Under the pieces are notes generated by a model that was given only the letters and a program-made list of their open reading frames with translations, was not told the origin of the DNA and did no database searches. Shown in pieces: positions 24,722 to 37,878 of a stretch of DNA of 64,000 nucleotides. This stretch comes from Numida meleagris (Eukaryota > Chordata > Aves > Galliformes > Numididae). Every line of letters starts with the position of its first letter. The first letter of the stretch is position 1. The position numbers and the translations under genes are program-made. Location: assembly GCF_002078875.1 (NCBI RefSeq), contig NC_034414.1, forward strand, positions 21,106,765 to 21,170,764, in the 5' to 3' direction.

Positions 24722-25125
24722 ACTGTTAGGATCCTCCCAGCAGGGATCTCACTACTGGAGAAGGGTAAATACATTGCAAGGTGCAGCGATAGAAAAGACC
24801 AACACAATAAAAAAGCATTACAAAAGAAGTGAAAGGACCAGCACAATAGAAAGGTACTGGAAAGGAAGTTGATCACTCACCCCTATCAGAAAATTCTGGG
24901 TTCGCAGGGAAAAGCTTCCACCAAGGAGATATCTCCAGAAAGAGATCCTTCCTCAGTGCCAGTCAGCCCTTCAATGAGGCCTGAGGGGGGGAGCCTGGCT
25001 CCACCCCTTCCAGTCACACAGGTGAATTGCCTTCACCTGTGCTCCCAGGACTGACTGAGTTTTTCCTCCAGGTGCTCAGTCAGTGGTTCAGGCCATGACT
25101 CAGCAGTTCCCATACACAAGGTAAA
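24722..25125. repeat. Unclassified GC-richer block, possible solo-LTR-like repeat
   Basis: This block is clearly richer in G and C than its surroundings. It begins near TGTTAGGATCCTCCCAGCAG and ends near CAGTTCCCATACACA, so TG...CA ends are possible. Inside are an imperfect tandem pair (24793-24871), a G7 run at 24985, and the inverted pair CACAGGTGAATTG / CACCTGTGCTCCC around 25015-25045. The texture resembles an avian endogenous-retrovirus LTR. I could not name a family, and no clean target-site duplication is visible. It could equally be unique sequence. Confidence 0.3.
24793..24871. repeat. Imperfect tandem pair, about 39 bp unit
   Basis: AAAAGACCAACACAATAAAA... (24793-24831) and AAAGGACCAGCACAATAGAA... 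(24832-24871) align along their whole length with scattered substitutions. This looks like an old tandem duplication. Confidence 0.75.
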
Positions 25126-26530
25126 ACACAAAACTTGACAAAGAGGATTTTTGAGAGAATTCTCAAAGGAAGATAAGACAAACTGACTAGTAATGTTACT
25201 TCATTACTTCCTGTAAGAATCGGGGGGGGGCAGGCAGTTTGTTTAGGCAACAGCTAAACACTCATTTCACAGTCTTTGAGATTGCAGCTTAATATGACCC
25301 AGCCTATTTGAATCCTTGTCTATTCAGTATCTTCTCTTCACAGTTCCAAGAGCTGAGCCTCAGCTTAGATTCCAGAGATCACATATTAGAAGTGGGCAAG
25401 GAACACTGAACACACCATCTAAAAGAATGGACAAATAAAGCTTCCCTGTCAGCATTAACCATTTAAGACTCATTTTGTATGTTTACAGCAAGCCAAGCCT
25501 AGCTTTGATAAGAGATAAAGGTAATACACCTTCTCAAAGCAAAGTTTAAATAAGTAGCTCTGCACAGAATAACACATTTTTTCCCCTATCACAGGGAGAG
25601 GCAGATTGCAAGTCATGGTAAGAACATCTCTGCCCACCAAGTCGCTGGCACCATGTCAGCAAAGAAAGTTGCTACTATCACAGTTACACATTTGACCTTG
25701 GGAAAAGCTTAACGTTGACTGGTACCAAAGGGATTAGTAAACGCACCATTTTTCCAACACAGTTTTCAATTACTTTGATGAGCAATTAAAATGCTAATTA
25801 AAAAACAATTCAAAACTCAGTACTCAGAAGGTTATGAAATAAGCTCTTGCACACTCACTGCAACTGGAAGCATTAAGGTCACAATGCAGCTGGAGCAGGA
25901 GGGGGCTAAAGAGAGGGGCAACATGGTGCTTGGGATTTATTTAAGTGAATTACATTGTATTTAAGTGAAAAAAGATACTATGAAAAACACATTACCAGGT
26001 GTACGCAAGTACTTGATTAAACCAGTTTATATAAACAGTACCTTGGCAAAAATGGACTCAAGGCAGAATTCATTACCCGCATGCGACTGCTCAACTTGAA
26101 ATGAGAAAACACATGCATACTCCATTGGCAGCTTGAGAAGTTCACCAGTCAAATTCTAAAACAATCCTGAAGTTACCAAGTTCACGTCTTTCAGTTATCA
26201 AACCTACATTTCCAATTAAGAGCACTAATTATTTTTATTTTATAATTTTCTGCTGATATTCTCATAGCATTGTAGTAAGCAGGCAGTTGGTATCTGAAGA
26301 AAACTCCTAAATACTGTAAGCTACAACAAAATTATGAGAGGCAGTGGCCCTATCTTCATTGCTATATGCCAGTTAAGTTCTGTTCTGGAGGATGAAATGG
26401 TACACAGTAGAGGTTTAAAAGGAAAACAAATTGCTAAACTGAATTCATAAAAAGTATTTTCCTATTGTTTGTGCTGAAAATAACAAGAACCACGGTTTCA
26501 AATTAAACTTTCTGCAGGCTAAAGTACATC
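25126..26530. other. Non-coding stretch, nothing recognised
   Basis: AT-rich unique-looking sequence up to the second mariner copy. It contains a G8 run at 25223-25230. Confidence 0.5.
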
Positions 26531-26866
26531 AAGGTGTACCAAAAATAAAGTAAATTTATTCATTTATATCCATTAGAGGCAGATGTTGGTGGTATGGCAG
26601 CAGAGGCTGAACCTTCTCACCAGCATTCCATTACATGTTGTTGCTGTGTGACAGATGACAGCAGAGGGGCAGTCTGACTGAATGGTGTCTGACATGGAAG
26701 TTCCTATGAAACAAAGGTGTGTCATTTCGTTATTCCATGTGGAAAAAAATTGCACTCATTGATATTCATCAACATTTGCTGAATGTTTAGAGAGACCAAA
26801 CAGTACATCTCTGACATCATGGGCCAGCATAATAAAATAGGAAGCATTACTTTCAGAGCAGCCCTT
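26531..26866 (+). mobile_element. Galluhop-type mariner, copy 2, large internal deletion
   Basis: The left end is decayed, but from AGAGGCAGATGTTGGTGGTA the sequence is clearly the same element as at 9293. It continues through CCATTACATGTTGTTGCTGT, GACAGCAGAGGGGCAGTCTG and GAATGTTTAGAGAGACCAAA. It then jumps directly to the right terminus AATAGGAAGCATTACTTTCA followed by GAGCAGCCCTT. About 335 bases remain, missing nearly all transposase sequence after the N-terminal DNA-binding part. The deletion here is larger than in copies 1 and 3. Confidence 0.87.
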
Positions 26867-29811
26867 GTATTAAAAGAAAATCTTCATACCTTAGTGACAT
26901 AGCTGCTCAAACTGCACTGGGCTGTATGGCTACATGGGCCCAGCTACAAGGCCAAAAAGATGGGGTCATGCTAGAGATCAAAACTCAAACACTGAAAGCC
27001 AGTGTTATGTTCCACTTCCTCTGCCCATATTCTACTGAGTATAAATACTGTATTGATTATTATAATTGCTTCTCTGTAAATGTTTAAGGGAGGTCTAGCA
27101 GGTTTTTTTGTTACATTTCCTATTTCTGTTTCCCAGTAAGATTCCAGATTGACATGAGCTTACATGGGAACAAATTTCATACCCTAGTATACATAAGTAG
27201 TGTCTCTAAAGTAAACCATATACTAGTCTGCAAAACTGGTGTCTAAACAAACTCAAGATTTAAATCCTTAAACCAGAAATCTTTGTTACACAGACTGAAA
27301 ACTAGAACAAGTTACTACTAAATGATCTACAAGGTGTCTTCTTTTTTTTTTTTTTCCAATGAAAAACATTATTTTACAAGATAATCTGAAAGTTGAAATT
27401 AGAATCCTGCTATTATACTTTCCACTTCATATCTCACTAAGACTTTTTTTGATAGATAGACAGATCTCCAGGGCTGCACATGACTGCTGTTGAGAGGAGC
27501 TGATTATGCTCAGGAATTGAATGAACCTATTCTCTCCATTGGAAACTGCCAGGTGAAATTTGATCCACTAACTGTAATTACCAAGACTGGATTTTGGCGA
27601 AGAAATTACGAATGTTAACACATCTTATCTAACACGATATTGACCAAAATAACATTGCAAAGAAGCATTACTATAACCATGCCATTAATTTTATTTGGAT
27701 ACAGCTTCTGGAAGAAAATGGGTGTATTGTAATGTTATTAAAAATATTTTACTTAGCACTGAAATGTTGAAAGAAGCAGTATTAGCAAAAAAGGAAATGT
27801 GGCTGTAAACACGTTTAGGAAAAAAAATAATCCTAAGATGTTAGCTTTCTTCTCTCTTATTTCATTGTAAATCCCTTTAAATCTGGTAATCCAGCTTCAT
27901 GTCTCTGGTATCTGAGGTATATTTACTCATTTCCCAGCAGATTCTGGCTGTTCAAGATATTATCCTTCGAAGAGTGTCAGGGGATTCTCACCTCCTTTCT
28001 ATGCCATAAATCCCTGTAAATGTCATCTATGGCGTGTTGTGGTACCCCCTAGTAAGTTAGATTATATTTCTTAGTTAATAGACATTATAAGTAGTTTTAT
28101 CCTAATTCAAGAGAATCAAATAGAATTACATTATTACAATATTTAAGAAAAGCATATTGACATGGACAACATATGACTTCCTAATAGCAGTGTCAACACT
28201 TGATGAAAAGCATGGAAGAAAGTCACTGAAGGAACTGACTAGCATTCTATTTTTTTTTTTAATCTGTCCTGTCATTACATATTAAGGAATGATATTTTAT
28301 ATAAGTCAGCAATGCATTTGTAAGAATACTGAATACATATCACTTAATACTAAGCATCAAATGGATCCAGTTCTTACAGTAGCCCTATCTCTTACAAACC
28401 AAGTTAAAAAAAGGAACCCTTAACTATAGCTTTCAGCAGTATAAAAAAGTAAAATACAGCAATAAGCAATTTGTTTCCATACAGTTGATGGCAGTATTCC
28501 ACCCTAACGCTCAGACACTTGGTTACCTACAGTTTATTTAGATTTCCATCAAATAAAATAAAAATATTAAAATATTTGTTTTGGGATGAATAGTTGGTTT
28601 AAAGGTACTGAAATATTTCCTTTCAGTAGTCTTCTCTAGCTTTTCTTCATACTAATATTGAATTAGTCCCTCTTATCTATCATCAGAACAGGGAGTAAAA
28701 CTGTTAATATATAGACTCTGTGAAGTGTATCACTTATGCTAGGTCCGCAGCTTCAAGGTAACTTCATCTGAAACAGGACAATACAATAATAACTTGGGGG
28801 AAAAGAAACAGTAGTCCTGGGATCTGTAAATTTGAAAGAACTGAAAGGTTTTCCAAACCAAATTTAAAAATGTACATAATACCAGAGAAGAAGAATGGGA
28901 TTTTTCCCTTTCAAATATTAAACTAATAGTTTTCTCAGAGATAGAATCAACCTTTTGTTCAGTCTGCTACTAGTATTTTTTTTTTTACTCGCTTCACGTT
29001 TCAAGAATATATTTCTGAAACAACTGATATTTACTCTCAAATTTAGACATGGACCACTCCAGTAGAATAGTACAGACACATACTACAAACTATATTTCAT
29101 GATGAGATTTTACTTGCTGTGACAATCCAGAGAAAAGATCAGGAACAGATGCTGTTGAGCTCTAGAAGACTGATACTCAGGTTTGAGATCTACAGTTACT
29201 TCGATTACTGCTTCCTATTTGGGAGGTTTTGTATCTCTTTTTCTCTCTCTTTACTCACTACTATCAACATCCAAAAAGCTCTGATGAGATATCAACAATA
29301 GAAAAAAAAAGAGTTTAAGAAAATAGGAGAGGAGTTACTGCAGAAGAATCATGACCTATTTACCTCTGGTGACAGAAGAAGAGAGAAAAGTAGTTGGAGG
29401 TGGAAAGCAGAAAAGAAGCATGGGAGCACGGCTTCAGTAAATCAGCTTTCCTGTTTTCTTCTTAATAGATGAACCTAACTCTGAAAAATAACATAGAAAT
29501 CTCTAGCTAGTGGGGTTTTAGACACTCCAGCTGATTGCTATTCTCATTCAAAATTGCTTCATTCCAGGAATATATTATTTGAGAGTTCTTTTCCTTTTTG
29601 TGTATCTATTTTTTTTCCATTGTGTTCCTCTATTTTTAACCTTTTCCTCCAAGCATTTTCTCTTCCTTCCCCTCCTAGCATTCTCTTCAATGTTCTGTTT
29701 CTTTTCCTATTTTTTTAAAGTGCTCTTGTAGTGATGGTCATTTACTAGCAGCCAGAGCACAGAGGAAATTAAAAGGTTTCCAAAACCTTCTTCCACAAAC
29801 TTTTCAAAGCA

Positions 29812-29842
29812 TGTTTTCACAAACAGGATGTTTGTGAAAACA
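29812..29842. repeat. Perfect hairpin, 13-bp arms, 5-nt loop
   Basis: TGTTTTCACAAAC and its exact complement GTTTGTGAAAACA are separated by AGGAT. The stem is too short for a microRNA precursor and no transcription signals adjoin it. Confidence 0.9.
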
Positions 29843-32800
29843 CTAAATGTTAGAAAGCATTAAGGATCTCCTCTGTAGAACATTTGGAGGTGGAGAGAAA
29901 CTACTCTAATTTATGCATGTCTGAAAGGCAAAAATTTGAGACCTGGTTCCATCACAATGATTATGAATAATCAAGAAGCTACTCAGTTCCTTTTCCACTG
30001 GAAAATGGTGTTTGCTTTTTTTTGTTGTTTTGTTTTGTTGCTTTTCTTGTTTTTTGTTGTTGTTATTAAAAGTTGTTCTTTTCTTATAGATTGTAGGCCA
30101 TTCAAGCATTTTTACTGCTTTATTATAGCTTCTCATCAAATAGACAAGGAAAACTACGATGTCTGCTTTGAGGACAAAAATAAAAATATGTGAAGCTCAA
30201 GGGCAGAAAGATTTGAATGTTAACCTTCTACACACATTGTCAGCAGGAGCCACCATGGCTGCAGAGCTTTAGAGGAGAACGTGGCAAGTTGCTTTTCTTC
30301 ATATTTTCATTCCCCTCAATATTCGTTTTCCTCAAAAATTTAGAACTACAAAGACCAACAAAAAATGAGAAAAAGACACATGGTACCACCATATGGAGAG
30401 TAGGTGTAAATATTAAAATGAAGACATTATTTTATGATGTGTATTTCCTCATCGCACCTCCCAGATGCACTCTTCCATCTTTTCACTCTAATATTTCTAT
30501 GCAGTCACCCACATGATTTTTTTTTTTTTGTATTTATCAGTGTATAAATGAAGCCTCCCGTTTGCTAATGGAGAATACAATTGTACCAGAAATTACATGC
30601 TGACCCATATTTCATAATTTAATTTGAGTTTGCACCTTTATTGTTTCTTCAGTGTGGTTTTAATAGGGGGAAGAGAAAAAGAAGCAGGCAACTCATTTGA
30701 AGAGTAAATTTTGCTGCTGGCTCTTTTAAAATTTCCCAAGCTAAAAAAAAAAATAAATTTAAAAAAGATCAATCTTATTCGAATTGGCATGGATGGTAAT
30801 GGTCTGTGAGTCATGACACAATTACTTAAAAACTGCACATAGCAGGTTTTGAACCTGTTTTGCAGTGAGATTTTGACACCTGTTTAACCCTCCTCCCTAC
30901 AGAGTACATTGGAAGAAACAGTACAGCAGCTCCAGGGAAAATGGAAGAAAACAAAGCAGACCAATTGAATGGATAACAGAATTAACACCAAGCCTCCTGT
31001 TTGACACAGTTGTCTCATCTTTCAAGACTGAGATATTGAGACTAAAGATATTGTTGAAGGTTCACAGTCACTCTCTGAGTTTGTACAGGTCCTAAGATCT
31101 CAAAGAAGGCAAAGGAACTCCTCCATCTGCATTCCTGTAGAAAGGTGAAAGCACAGTTCCCAACTAACCCTGATACACAGTTTCAGCATCGCTGCATAGA
31201 GTCCCCTCCACAAGCTGAAGGTCTTTACAACTCCCCAGATAGGTCCACTCTATACAAAATTCATACTGTCAGAGGTATTCTTTCTATATTAAGCACATTT
31301 GAATTTTAAGAATAGTCTTTGCTAGATTATAATATTGCCAGCTCTTCAGCTGACATCTGAAAATCATCTCTATTCACTTTTTGCACCTTATGAACTATTT
31401 AACGTCCCTTTAGCATTTGAACATGTAAATTTGAGATTAAAAAAGAAACAAAAACAATTTTCCTTTATTTTAGATTACTGGCATGCTATTCAGAGTCAGG
31501 AATCAAAAGTACAAGATGGCTTCAAATGCAAACAGAATCTGAGATACACCTTTAATATTACTCTTAATCAAAACAGGAATCAGAGCAACCTTTCAAAAGT
31601 CTGAATTTATGTGGCTACTGCATTTTTTTTACACTTTTCATGGCCATCTATGAAATATTCAGTTGTACAGTGGTGATTTTATTTAGATCTCCTCTCCCTA
31701 GTTTACCTTTGAATGTCATGTGCTTTTGCAAACATTTCCTGTACAACTACTGATTTTTCTCAAAAGCATCTGATGGTGCCATATTGATCTATATTTCTTA
31801 TCTTGCCTCCACAGCAGAGGAGGAATAATTTATCATTTTGCCTTTAACATCATTTTGCCTTCAGTCTCTGAAAACTGTGATATCACTGATAACCTGTTAT
31901 GCCGTAGGCTAGTTTTCCAAGAGGTCTATGGAAGTGTTACACACTTTTGTGTCAGCAGAAGGGAAAACAAATCCCTTCTCTTTTCAGTTCATCTCAACTC
32001 AGACAGTCTACCAAATCATGCATTTATCATATGTCAGATAAAGTAGATCTAACAGATTAAGTAAACAATAAATGGATAAGTCAATATAGCTCTAATACTT
32101 CTAATCTATGGTTATTAAATATATGTCTACATATATTTAGCAGGGGAAAGAAAAAGATGGGGAATGTGGAAGAAAAGGATCAAATACAGCATTTTGACAA
32201 ACAAGCTTATTCTCAGTACAACAAAGGAGTACAAGGACTTCTGTAGATCCACTCCATGTGAAATACAAACTCAGCTGCTACAATAAGTCTCCATAGCCCA
32301 GAATATGTGTTCTCGCATCTTATAACTGATAGGTCCCCTATGGTGGAGGGACTGTCTTGTAAACACTTCTACCAATTGTAATTCTATCAGTTCCTCCTCT
32401 TCTCTTCAAGAGTGATCTTCTCTGCCATTTACCTACTTCTCTAACACTTCAGCCCACACCACTGGTTAAAAGAACTGGGCACTTCCAAAGACATTTTTTA
32501 TATCTATATTTAATCAAGAACACTTAAAGAACTGCATATAAGGAAAATTTAAATGAGAAAGTGAAAAAGGTAGCAGCTGGAAATCAGAACAAGAGTTAAC
32601 ACCACATTCATCATTCACCTGGTAACAGTTCTCAGTTATCTACTCAAAAATAAGTGATACACAGACCAGCCATACTCCAAGCAGTGAATAACAAATAAAT
32701 GAAGCAAATAAATTGCTCATTTTCAGTGGTTCATTTAATGTCATTAGTTGAAAATTGTTTCCTAAAAATAGTAGATATTTATGAATTACTATGGAAAGCA

Positions 32801-32926
32801 AAGAAATGGGAATATATAAAGTGAAAAAAAAGAGACTGTGTTTCTAATTAATGACGCAGGTAATGAATTGTTTAACTAGTCTGACCTGTTATGGACTTTG
32901 TTCCAAGTGACCAGACTTGCTGAGTC

Positions 32927-32952
32927 TGAAATCATCTGAAATGATGATTTCA
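32927..32952. repeat. Perfect hairpin, 10-bp arms, 6-nt loop
   Basis: TGAAATCATC and GATGATTTCA flank the loop TGAAAT without mismatch. Confidence 0.88.
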
Positions 32953-34164
32953 TACCTAACAGTAAAAAGGAAAACAGACCAGGAAGCAACAGCATTTACA
33001 CAGCATGTCAGAAGTTCTGAGGTTTACAGCCATCTAATGTGATGTTGCAAGGAGTTCAAAAGTGATGGAAGGGTTTCAGTTCTGTTGTGGTTCATACCAT
33101 GTTATTTTGAGCAAAATGACTTTTCCATTCCTTAGACCACATATAAAATATAGCTAAAGAAAAGAGTTGTTGCTCTAAATCTTCTGTTAGTTCAACATAT
33201 TGTTTTACTGACCTCTAAAGAAAAACAAAAGCATGTTGGATCAAAAAACCCCTTCTGGAAAAGCTTTCATTTTTTTTTGTCAGTACCGGTCAGTTTCTAA
33301 ACAGATATATCTCAGCAGATATCTGATGATATTTCTGACCTATTTCTCTCCTGTTCAGTTTTCAATGTACTGAACACTTGGAAGTTACTCCATAGCACTG
33401 TGTACATACTAAAGGCATGATGCTAAACAGAAGGTGAATAAAAATACGAAAATAATGAAGAAAAGTAATACTTTTAATAATCTGCATGCACAATGTAGTT
33501 ATTTTGACAAATACTTTAGGTCTAACGTGAAAAATGATGAGTAAAACAAAATAATTCATTAGACATGACAACTCTTTTAGGAGCTTCCATATTCAAGACA
33601 CTAAATGCCCTTCTGTGGAAATGAAGTGCTAAAGAATGGAATCAGCAATTACACCAAAGGGTAATTCCCCATTTTGAACATAAAATGCAATATTATAGGA
33701 ATAAACATCAGCTTGCATTTTATTTACAGTTTATACTGTACTATAAGAAGAGAAGATCAATCATAATGGTTCTAGTTCAGTACAGACAGAAGCCAAAACC
33801 TAGTCTCATAAGGACGAACACAAGTAGTGACCAGTCCAACCTCAGACTTGCTGTCTCTCCAACACGTAGCCATTTGCACACAGCTTAAAGACACTTGTAG
33901 GCATTAAATATTTAATTAAGGGAAACAGAATTAAATATGAAATTTCTAAGACATGGACAATCTCCAGATTAATACAGTGACATAATACTTTATTTATGTT
34001 CTAATAATTCCTTATGTTTTATTTCTGTTTCTTTCGATTTACTATGACGTACTAATCTGATATGTTATGGGACTTTCTAGTGTAATCTCACAATCCTGCT
34101 CCTGAATAGTAACAATCATCTCAGAATCTATCATTTCATACATAAATTTAACCTTACTTTCCCC

Positions 34165-34870
34165 TGTGAATAATTTTATCTTTACCTACACCAAAGTTCA
34201 TCTGCCATTTTATTATGCCACTATTGAATTGCGTAAGGTTCTTCCCCAAATCTTCAGTAATGGTAATTAACATTACTACCTTCATTTACAGCCATCAGCA
34301 AGCATTTTTACTTCAATATTTGCACCTTGGTACATATGTCATATAGCACAAGACCTTGCACAAATATCTTTGGAACTCCACTGATGACTTTGGGAACTGA
34401 TACTAGTTTCTGTCCCGTGTTTCTCATGTGTTAATCACTGATTTACCCATTCAAGAATTTTTCTTCTTAACCTCTCTTTCCCTGCTCCTTGCTTCCTTAA
34501 ACACTTTCTCAAAAGTCTCTAGAGGACAGAAATAAATTAAAAAAACTAAAATTAACCAGGATACTCTTCCATCAAACAATTGTATTATGCTTGTACAATG
34601 TGATTACAGGAGATAAGAAGATTTCCAAGATTATTTATCCACAAGGCTTCTTTTTGATACAGTCTTTAATAATTTGCCTCATGCAGTACTCCAAATTTTG
34701 CACCTCACAGCCTTTTTACTTGTATCTCAGAAGTAATAAGCAAGAGAACACAAACCATGCTTCTTGGTTATGTGAGGCATAGTGCAGCTATTTCATCCTC
34801 CTGAGTTCTTGTATGAATTTTGTCTGGTCCTGGTACATTGATTTCATCTATTAGTTGCACAGCCTCTACT
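34165..34870 (-). pseudogene. Ancient CR1/L3-type LINE reverse transcriptase relic
   Basis: On the minus strand the pieces of a CR1-clade reverse transcriptase occur in the correct order. Near 34854-34800 it reads NVPGPDKIHTRTQE, the diverged form of the family motif NKSPGPDGIHPRVLKE. Near 34400-34360 it reads VISGVPKIFVQG (family SGVPQGSVLGP). Near 34220-34165 it reads IIKWQMNFGVGKDKIIHR (family KWQMKFNVDKCKVMH). These are landmarks of the palm and C-terminal parts of the ORF2 protein. Spacing is eroded by indels and stops, and no complete domain remains. The spacing and wording fit the old amniote L3/CR1 group better than young avian CR1. Where the relic begins on its 5' side is uncertain and it may extend to about 35160. 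Confidence 0.75.
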
Positions 34871-37865
34871 CTTGACAATGTTTAGATTCTGAAATGACAT
34901 TTCAGAGCATTCACCTAATATAAGCCCTCAAAACTGTCATTAACACTGGAAGACCAAGCAAGGACACCAAATATGCTTCCCTCAGTAACCCCACTTTTAG
35001 ACTGCTTTATTCTAAGCACTACACTGATAGGTTCATACCCTGAAACGTGGAACACATCCTTAGCCTTAAGGATGGTATGTCAGTAACTGGTGTTTCTCTC
35101 TTCAGCTTTACTCACCAAAATCTTCAGTTACGTTTTGTATAGACTTTGCTGTTAACAAAATTAGAAACATATTGCATGGATCGTTCAGTCTCAGTTAATT
35201 TTCATGGAAGGCATCATAAAAAATGTCTGTGTAATTTTGATAATACTTTTATTATTTTATTTATTTTCATATTTAATATAAACAAAAATATATGGAGTTA
35301 AATTCTTAACACTGAATATATCTGCAAATGTGTGAGTCTCGTATACCTATTGTCCAGAACTGTAAACAGCTAATCACAAAAGTGACCTCAGACACCTGAA
35401 GTATCACAACAGTCTGGATAGCTGTTGTAACTTTGTTCTAATCTATAGCAATGTTGAGTATAGAATATAAACAATGATCTTCTCCAATTTAAATTCCTTT
35501 TCATGCAAGACTCCTACAATCCATGTATTCCAACATGCATTTAATAGCTTGTTATTCTTCAAAGGACTGATAAAAGTGCAGATTCATAATTATACCCAAT
35601 CCTTTGTAAAACATATTTCCATAGTAGCAGTTGAATAGACCTTACCAGCAAGGGATCATTACTAGAACTGACAAAGTAGCTTTGAGAGACCACAAGCAAA
35701 CATTGGAAGTGAAGTATTTACAGGAACAAAATAGTTCTCAGTAAGTCAGTTCTCGGTTACAACTCAGATTCTCTGAAGTGCACTGGATGTCAGTTGCACA
35801 ATCCATTTCCATCTTCACTTCTTCTATCCTACCTTCTTGTATAAATGCATTTTGCCAAGAATAGTAGATCTTCTAATATTCAACCTTGCCTACCCAGTGG
35901 CAGAAAAAAATACTTAATATTCATCCTAAATATAACAGAAACTGTTTTTGTTTATCAGTGCCCTGGAGCCAGAACTTGTATTTCATATTGAAAACAAATT
36001 TCTGATCTAAGAGAACAGTCTACAGATTTCACATTGTGGGAAAGAAGGAAATTAAGAAACAGAGAGGAACATAATTTAACAAGTTAGATGACTAAATCAA
36101 TGCCTAAAATAGCTCTACTGAAAGCAAAGTGATTATTTCCAGCAAGAGTGAATTCAGGCCAGAAATATCAGTTATTGCATTGCATTAGCAAACAGAGCTT
36201 TAGAACAGGGAAAATAGCTTGGACCCATATCAGGGGATAGAAATGAAGTTGATGTCTCTAAAGGTTACTGCCTCACCTTTCTGTGAGGAACATATTATGC
36301 CTGCAGCATCCCAGCTGGAGTGATTCCCATCTCCTGTCTGGATAAACAAAGCAAGGGAAAAGACAAATTGCACTATAAAGAGATTAAGTGATTGATGGAA
36401 TTAAGAAAAATAGGGGCAAAAAAGTACTGGGAACTGCTATCTAGATCTTCTGAGAGGCAGCAGATCAGACAATAACTGAGGCAAACATATTTTCCCTCTC
36501 TAGGATGTGGTGAGAAACACCAGTTGCCACATTCAGTTTGCTGACTTCAAAACCTGTAATGAAGACAATTAAAAAAATCTTCGACAAGGAGCATGAGAAA
36601 CACCTTGTAGTAATGAATCTACAGTAAGAAAAATGAGAATAATATGTGCCTTTACAGACATCTTGAAAATATTTTTCAAAGAAGATCACAAAAATTAAGA
36701 AAGCATTAAGTTGCTCTTCACTATAACATCACAGTATGTCCAATAGTTATTACACTGCTGCTTACGTGTAAATAAAGTTCAACTGCACAGTAGGGATTTA
36801 TATACCAAATAAAACCCACACTAGTGTTACATTATGAGAAATGTGATTTTCATAAGGACTCTATAAAACAAGTTACACGTAAGATGAATACAGACTCTAA
36901 AATGACAACCTTGGAAGCACATAACTTGCATATGATGTAGTTATCTGAGTGGATAAAATCTCAAAGTATTATATACTTAGAGGAAGGGTGATGATAGTCA
37001 CAAAATCCTACACTTAGTTATACTAGATGTGATCTAATTAATTTGTACATGTATTTCTTCAATTAAGAATCAGAGAGCACCAAAACAGATAATTATTGTT
37101 TATTCTAAATGTGAAGCCTGAAGGATACTTGGAGTCATAAAATAATAAAATCATAAAAGACAGAACAGACCTGTTTCTAGTAACTCTTATTATATCTAGG
37201 AAAAGCAGGCCGGAAGAAATTCTAAGTAGCCTTAAAAATATTAAACTTCTTTTAGAAGTGAAAGTTCTTTGAAAGTCCTCTTTGACTGCAACAGAAAAAA
37301 ATACTTTAAAAATAAAATAATTAGCATTGGAAATACTGCCTGTTTTCTAGACCTACTGTACCCTTATTCTGCATAATGTGTGCAGAATTTTCAAACTCAG
37401 TGTGAAATATACTAATAATAAATATATGTAAAATGCAAATCGTAACAACTATCTATAATGTGTTGATAAAATGCAGGTACTGAGCATAAAATTAGTTTTG
37501 TAGAGATTTCTGTGTGCAAGTATCATTCTCCAGTGCACGTAATGGAGAATAGTGTATGCATTTGTTGTAAAGTAGTTGAAACAAATAATTGTGAACACAT
37601 GCATCTTGCTGCAGCTCAGTTCTGCTTTACTGAAACGTTCCCTGGAAAGTATCTTTAAGAACTCAGTAACACTAAGTCAGATCAACTTCGCTGCATTCAA
37701 CACGTGATGTTATGTTGTAGACAATGAAACAAAGGCACACAAAGGCTTTTAAATTTTGACTTTTTAATTTAGACACCACATTAAACATTTAAGTATCTTA
37801 TAGGCTAAGTCACAAAGAAGTGCAGCTGTATACTTTTATTAAATATCAACTCTATAACTGTGCAC

Positions 37866-37878
37866 TGACGCAACGTCA
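37866..37878. promoter_or_regulatory. CRE / C/EBP-ATF composite palindrome
   Basis: TGACGCAACGTCA combines two CRE half-sites (TGACG and CGTCA) around CAA. It contains TGACGCAA, a known C/EBP-ATF composite form. Inverted nuclear-receptor-like half-sites (AGGTTA 37920-37925, TGACCT 37933-37938) lie 40 bases downstream. The site is rich in CpG for this window. Function is inferred. Confidence 0.35.

Larger units (their letters stand above)
26867..34164. other. Long AT-rich non-coding stretch
   Basis: No gene supported. It holds homopolymers (T14 at 27342-27355), a perfect 13-bp hairpin at 29812 and a 10-bp hairpin at 32927. Several short open frames at about 29.9-30.5 kb and 31.3-31.6 kb show no family resemblance. 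Confidence 0.5.

Noticed and set aside
29812..29842. MicroRNA precursor
   Set aside because: The stem is only 13 bp and does not extend into the flanks; a precursor needs roughly 22 or more paired bases.
30251..30272. Kozak-like GCCACCATGGCTG start context
   Set aside because: The frame meets a stop after five codons (ATG GCT GCA GAG CTT TAG).
32938..33020. Possible C/D-box snoRNA (ATGATGA ... CTGA)
   Set aside because: There is no terminal stem, no convincing internal C'/D' boxes, and the C-box-like motif is part of a simple hairpin.
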